A stretch of 64,000 nt of DNA from an uncultured Prevotella sp. (lineage in GTDB: Bacteria > Bacteroidota > Bacteroidia > Bacteroidales > Bacteroidaceae), in the NCBI GenBank assembly GCA_944320105.1, contig CALUGA010000003.1, positions 62,001 to 126,000 of the forward strand. Reading direction: 5' to 3'. The translations under genes were made by a program, and so were the position numbers. Under the pieces are notes generated by a model. It searched no databases. It was not told the origin of the DNA and saw only the letters and a program-made list of their open reading frames with translations. Below are positions 60,651 to 64,000 of this stretch, in pieces (position 1 is the first letter of the stretch; every line of letters starts with the position of its first letter).

Positions 60651-61868
60651 ATGTACGAGATTGCCATTTACATTTACATGATGGGCGTGGCCGTGGCCAG
60701 CCTGTTCAGCGAGAAGGTGCGCAAGATGTGGCGCGGCGAGCGCGAGGCGTTCGACGTGCTCAAGCGCAAGGTGGACCCGGCGGCGCGCTACGTGTGGTTC
60801 CACGCCGCCTCGCTGGGCGAGTTTGAGCAGGGCCGCCCGCTCATGGAGCAGCTGCGGCGCGAGCACCCCGAGCTGAAGATACTGCTCACGTTCTTCTCGC
60901 CCTCGGGCTACGAGGTGCGCAAGGACTACCCCGGGGCCGACATCGTTTGCTACCTGCCGCTCGACACGCGCCTCAACGCCATACGCTTCCTGCGCCTGGT
61001 GAGGCCCTCGGCTGCCTTCTTCATAAAGTACGAGTTCTGGTATAACTACCTGCACATACTGAAGCACCGCGGCATACCCGTATACAGCGTGTCGAGCATA
61101 TTCCGCCCGGGACAGGTGTTCTTCCGCCGCTGGGCCCGCAGCTACGCCGGGGTGCTGCGCTGCATAACCCACTTCTACGTGCAGAACGAGGTGAGCCGCG
61201 AACTGTTGGCCTCGATCGGCATCAACGTCGTGACCGTGGCGGGCGACACGCGCTTCGACCGTGTGCTCCAGATAAAGGCACAGGCAAAGAGCCTGCCCAT
61301 ACTGGAGGCTTTCGCCGAGGGGGCAAAGGTGTTCGTGGCGGGCAGCAGCTGGCCGCCCGACGGCGACGCCTTCATGCCTTACTTCAAGGAGCACCCCGAC
61401 TGGAAGCTGGTGATTGCGCCCCACGAGATAGGCGAGGCTCACCTCAGGCAGATAGAGCAGCGCACGGGCTGCGCCACGGTGCGCTACACCGCCACCACGC
61501 CCGAGGAGGCGCGCCAGGCACGCTGCCTCATCATCGACTGCTTCGGGTTGCTCTCCAGTGCCTACCGCTACGGCCACGTGGCCTACGTGGGCGGGGGCTT
61601 CGGCGTGGGCATACACAACGTGCTCGAAGCCGCCGTGTGGGGCATGCCCGTAATCTTCGGGCCAAACAACAAGCACTTCCAGGAGGCACAGGGGCTGATG
61701 GCCGCAGGCGGCGGATTCGAGGTAAGCTCGGCCGACGACTTCCGCCGCGTGATGGACAAACTCAACGCAAGCCCCGACGCGCTGCACGACGCGGGGCGGA
61801 AGGCCGCCGGATACGTGGCTTCGTGTACCGGGGCCACGGCCAAGATACTGGCCGACGTGAGGCTATGA
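60651..61868 (+). CDS. waaA: 3-deoxy-D-manno-octulosonic acid transferase
   Basis: Kdo transferase (405 aa) that adds Kdo to lipid A precursor at the inner membrane. An N-terminal anchor (IYIYMMGVAVASLF) is followed by WFHAASLGEFEQGRPL with the likely catalytic Glu57, then FFIKYEFWYNYL, VAGDTRFDRV, and the donor site YVGGGFGVGIHNVLEAAVWGMPVIFGPN. The ATG at 60651 lies 8 bases after the gltX stop. No heptosyl or kinase gene is near. Presence of this gene shows that the organism makes Kdo-bearing lipopolysaccharide. Confidence 0.96.
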   Translation: MYEIAIYIYMMGVAVASLFSEKVRKMWRGEREAFDVLKRKVDPAARYVWFHAASLGEFEQGRPLMEQLRREHPELKILLTFFSPSGYEVRKDYPGADIVCYLPLDTRLNAIRFLRLVRPSAAFFIKYEFWYNYLHILKHRGIPVYSVSSIFRPGQVFFRRWARSYAGVLRCITHFYVQNEVSRELLASIGINVVTVAGDTRFDRVLQIKAQAKSLPILEAFAEGAKVFVAGSSWPPDGDAFMPYFKEHPDWKLVIAPHEIGEAHLRQIEQRTGCATVRYTATTPEEARQARCLIIDCFGLLSSAYRYGHVAYVGGGFGVGIHNVLEAAVWGMPVIFGPNNKHFQEAQGLMAAGGGFEVSSADDFRRVMDKLNASPDALHDAGRKAAGYVASCTGATAKILADVRL

Positions 61869-61900
61869 GCCGCGCCTGCCATGGCAACCACACTTACAAA

Positions 61901-61936
61901 CGGCGTGCGGAGCACCTCACTGTGCACCGCACGCCG
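61901..61936 (+). terminator. hairpin after waaA
   Basis: CGGCGTGCGG (61901-61910) pairs perfectly with CCGCACGCCG (61927-61936), with GCAC/GTGC pairing inside the loop. No T-run follows, so termination is uncertain. It lies in the 152-bp waaA-phosphoesterase spacer. Confidence 0.55.
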
Positions 61937-62020
61937 CGCTGCTTTCCCGCACGGAGCACGGCAACAGGCCGCAGCACCGCCCAAACACAGACAACAAAAC
62001 AACCCAGACTTACTATCAAT

Positions 62021-63106
62021 ATGTGGATGATCATCTTCTTCGTGCTGCCCATAGCGGGCTTGGCCTACGCACTGTGGCACATCTGGTGCCTGCTGCCCTT
62101 CGGCGGGCCGGCACGCATCGCCATCATGGTGGTGTGCGCGCTGGCGCTGCTGGCGTTCCCTCTGAACTTCGCCAAGGCCACCGACAGTATGCCGCTGGGC
62201 CTGGCCTCGGCCATCTACGAGGTGGGCAACTCAGCCATCTTCGTGCTCATGTACGTGGTGCTGGCGTTCCTGCTGCTCGACATAGGGCGGCTCGTGCATC
62301 TCGTGCCGCGCCAGTGGCTCTACGCCAACGGCACCGTGGCGGCCACGCTCTTCGCCGTAATAGCCGCGCTCTTTGCCTACGGCTACTTTAACTACCGCCA
62401 CAAGGTGCGGCAGCCGCTGGAGCTTACCACCGCCAAGGACATTGGCCGCGAGGTGCGCGTGGTGATGATGAGCGACCTGCACCTGGGCTACCACAACCGA
62501 CGCAAGGAGCTTGCCCGCTGGGTTGACATGGTGAACGCGGAGCGCCCCGACCTCGTACTCATCGCAGGCGACATTGTGGACGGCAGCCTGCGACCCATCA
62601 TCGAGGAGGACATGGCCGCCGAGCTGCGCCGCATAGAGGCACCGGTGTATGCCTGCCCGGGCAACCACGAGTACTACAGCGGCATGGAGGGGGCAGCCGG
62701 CTTCCTGGCCAAGGCGGGCATAACGCTGCTGACCGACAGCGTGGCCAACGTGGGCGGACTGTGCATCATTGGCCGCGACGACCGCTCGAACCCGGCCCGC
62801 CGCAGTGTGGCGGAGCTGATGAGGATGGCCGCCAAGGACAAATATACCATCGTGATGGACCATCAACCCTACCACCTTGAGCGCACCGAGCGCGCCGGGG
62901 CCGACTTCCAGCTGAGCGGCCACACCCACCACGGACAGCTCTGGCCCATATCTTGGATTACGGAGTCTATCTACGAGTGCGCCGCAGGCCCATGGCAGCG
63001 CGGCCACACGCGCTACTACGTAAGCTCGGGCATGGGCATCTGGGGCGGAAAGTTCCGCATAGGCACGCGCTCGGAGTACATCGTGGCCACGATAAGGCAC
63101 AAATGA
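62021..63106 (+). CDS. membrane-anchored metallophosphoesterase
   Basis: Calcineurin-like phosphoesterase (361 aa) with four N-terminal membrane spans (residues about 1-125) and a C-terminal catalytic domain. Metal ligands are Asp152-x-His154 (SDLHLGYH), Asp184 (AGDIVDG), Asn215-His216 (PGNHEY), and His301/His303 (GHTHHG). The layout matches YkuE/YaeI-like enzymes, some of which act on lipid A precursors (LpxG-like). The ATG at 62021 is the first before the spans; upstream frame is not coding. Its place after waaA makes a lipid role plausible but unproven. Confidence 0.9.
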   Translation: MWMIIFFVLPIAGLAYALWHIWCLLPFGGPARIAIMVVCALALLAFPLNFAKATDSMPLGLASAIYEVGNSAIFVLMYVVLAFLLLDIGRLVHLVPRQWLYANGTVAATLFAVIAALFAYGYFNYRHKVRQPLELTTAKDIGREVRVVMMSDLHLGYHNRRKELARWVDMVNAERPDLVLIAGDIVDGSLRPIIEEDMAAELRRIEAPVYACPGNHEYYSGMEGAAGFLAKAGITLLTDSVANVGGLCIIGRDDRSNPARRSVAELMRMAAKDKYTIVMDHQPYHLERTERAGADFQLSGHTHHGQLWPISWITESIYECAAGPWQRGHTRYYVSSGMGIWGGKFRIGTRSEYIVATIRHK

Positions 63107-63116
63107 ACGCGGCATG

Positions 63117-63149
63117 GCCCTTTGCCGCCGAGCCAGCACGGCAAAGGGC
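63117..63149. terminator. hairpin between convergent genes
   Basis: GCCCTTTGCCG (63117-63127) pairs perfectly with CGGCAAAGGGC (63139-63149), loop 11 nt. It lies between the phosphoesterase stop (63106) and the DUF4421 stop (63164), and probably serves both strands, although there is no strong T-run. Confidence 0.65.
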
Positions 63150-63163
63150 TGCATGGCGAACAA

Positions 63164-64000
63164 CTAAAACTTGATGCCTACGAAAACGCGGGCGCGCCAC
63201 TTGAGCGTGCTCACGGCAAACGCGTCGTAATCGCCCAAGAACGACGTGTTGACCACGGCATTCATCCCGGCGAAGTATCTGTCGAAGTGGCGCACAGCGG
63301 CGAGCCGCCCCGCCACCACCATGTTAGGGAAGCGGTAGGGCATCTTCTCCTCGCCGCCGGCCGTCTCCATGCGGTTGCGGCTGACCACGACAAACTGCGG
63401 CAGCGTGGATATGTGGAGCAGCCAGTGCCCCTTTACCACCCAGTTGTAGGCATAGCCGGCACCCACGCTGCCGCAAAGCACGCGCAGGCGGGCCGCGCCG
63501 CTGCCGAGCACATCGGCAAAATCGGTCTTGATGCGGCCGCCCACAAACGACACGCCGAGCATGAAGCTGCCCGCGCTGCGCCGCTGGACCCACGACTGCG
63601 TGAACGCCGCCGGGAACGAGAAGCGGCGGCCGGAAAAAACATAATAGGCGTTTGCCGTCACCATGTCTTGGCTAACGCTGCCCGTAGGTACCTCAACCAC
63701 GCCCGAGGGTGTCTCAACCGTGCCTTCATACGTCTTGGCCGACTGCAAGATGAGGTCGGCGCCAAGGCGGTTGCCATAGGCGTTGAGGTTAAGCTCGTAG
63801 TCCTTGTTGCGCCCGGCGAGCTTGGCGGGGTTGAGTGACAGGCTGAGCGACAGGCCACGGTAGGAGGCAGTGAGGCTCATCGTGTTCTTGGCCTGCGCCC
63901 TAAGCAGCGAGCGGCACTTATCGCCTTCGCCACTCCATCGAGTGTCGAGGTCGGAGCCAGAAGAGTTCAATGACACTTTGAGGCGAAGCCGCTCGGGGGC
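63164..64000 (-). CDS. DUF4421 family protein (5' end beyond window)
   Basis: The C-terminal part of a predicted outer-membrane barrel protein. The DUF4421 pattern is seen in SLTASYRGLSLSLSLNPAKLAG, then YELNLNAYGNRLGADLILQ, SFMLGVSFVGGRIKTDF and the final strand WRARVFVGIKF. The frame stays open to base 64000 (RLRLKV upstream of the GTG at 63976), so the start is outside; a complete member would have a signal peptide there. The function is unknown. Confidence 0.85.
   Translation of the reverse strand, partial: APERLRLKVSLNSSGSDLDTRWSGEGDKCRSLLRAQAKNTMSLTASYRGLSLSLSLNPAKLAGRNKDYELNLNAYGNRLGADLILQSAKTYEGTVETPSGVVEVPTGSVSQDMVTANAYYVFSGRRFSFPAAFTQSWVQRRSAGSFMLGVSFVGGRIKTDFADVLGSGAARLRVLCGSVGAGYAYNWVVKGHWLLHISTLPQFVVVSRNRMETAGGEEKMPYRFPNMVVAGRLAAVRHFDRYFAGMNAVVNTSFLGDYDAFAVSTLKWRARVFVGIKF

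Overview
The window comes from a Bacteroidales bacterium, probably near Prevotellaceae or a relative. Four things point there. Promoters have the Bacteroidetes form TTTG, about 20 nt, then TAnnTTTG. The ribosomal operon lacks tuf after fusA. The gene content is typical: fimbrillins, DUF3575, DUF5119, NVEALA, DUF3244, BF3164-like propeller, DUF3467 and DUF4421. L23 carries an insertion that I associate with Prevotella. WaaA and several outer-membrane proteins show a Gram-negative envelope. No rRNA, tRNA, CRISPR array, phage gene or transposase gene was found.

Layout. 1-11,982 (minus): str and S10/spc ribosomal operon, from rpsL to a truncated rpsE. 12,044-21,007 (minus): tripartite efflux operon with TolC-like, adaptor and two tandem RND pumps. 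21,188-29,757 (minus): envelope and secreted-peptide locus with DUF3244 proteins, a thioredoxin-like lipoprotein, an NVEALA peptide, a beta-propeller lipoprotein, a transglutaminase-like lipoprotein, signal peptidase I and an O-antigen-ligase/TPR membrane protein. 30,356-32,023 (minus): a TPR/transmembrane/helix-turn-helix protein. 32,712-33,863 (plus): DUF362 iron-sulfur protein. 34,056-34,385 (minus): DUF3467. 35,103-49,451 (minus): a nine-gene fimbrial operon. 50,109-57,955: DUF389 (minus), priA (plus), a FadL-like porin (minus) and a 7TMR-HD phosphodiesterase (minus). 59,125-63,106 (plus): gltX, waaA and a metallophosphoesterase. 63,164-64,000 (minus): DUF4421 protein, cut by the window edge.

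The most unusual material is non-coding. Spacers between 19 and 59 kb hold several families of short dispersed elements: three arrays of 22-bp units, each with a palindromic core; two copies of a 200-220 bp element with terminal inverted repeats; two copies of a 136-160 bp element built of nested GC-rich palindromes; GGAGTTA/GGAGTTCAGG-type arrays; and a 17-bp motif lying just upstream of three genes. Two of these repeat types also sit inside the O-antigen-ligase-like gene without breaking its frame, adding about 95 and 27 codons.

How the genes may work together. The fimbrial operon supplies lipoprotein fimbrillins, a DUF5119 protein, DUF3575 membrane proteins, an OmpA-like SPEG protein, a triplicated beta-barrel and a TPR protein. 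An uninterrupted run of eight G lies at the upstream promoter element of this operon. The NVEALA region combines a secreted cysteine-containing peptide with a CxxC lipoprotein, a propeller lipoprotein, a transglutaminase-like lipoprotein and its own signal peptidase, which suggests, but does not prove, a shared secretion or maturation task.
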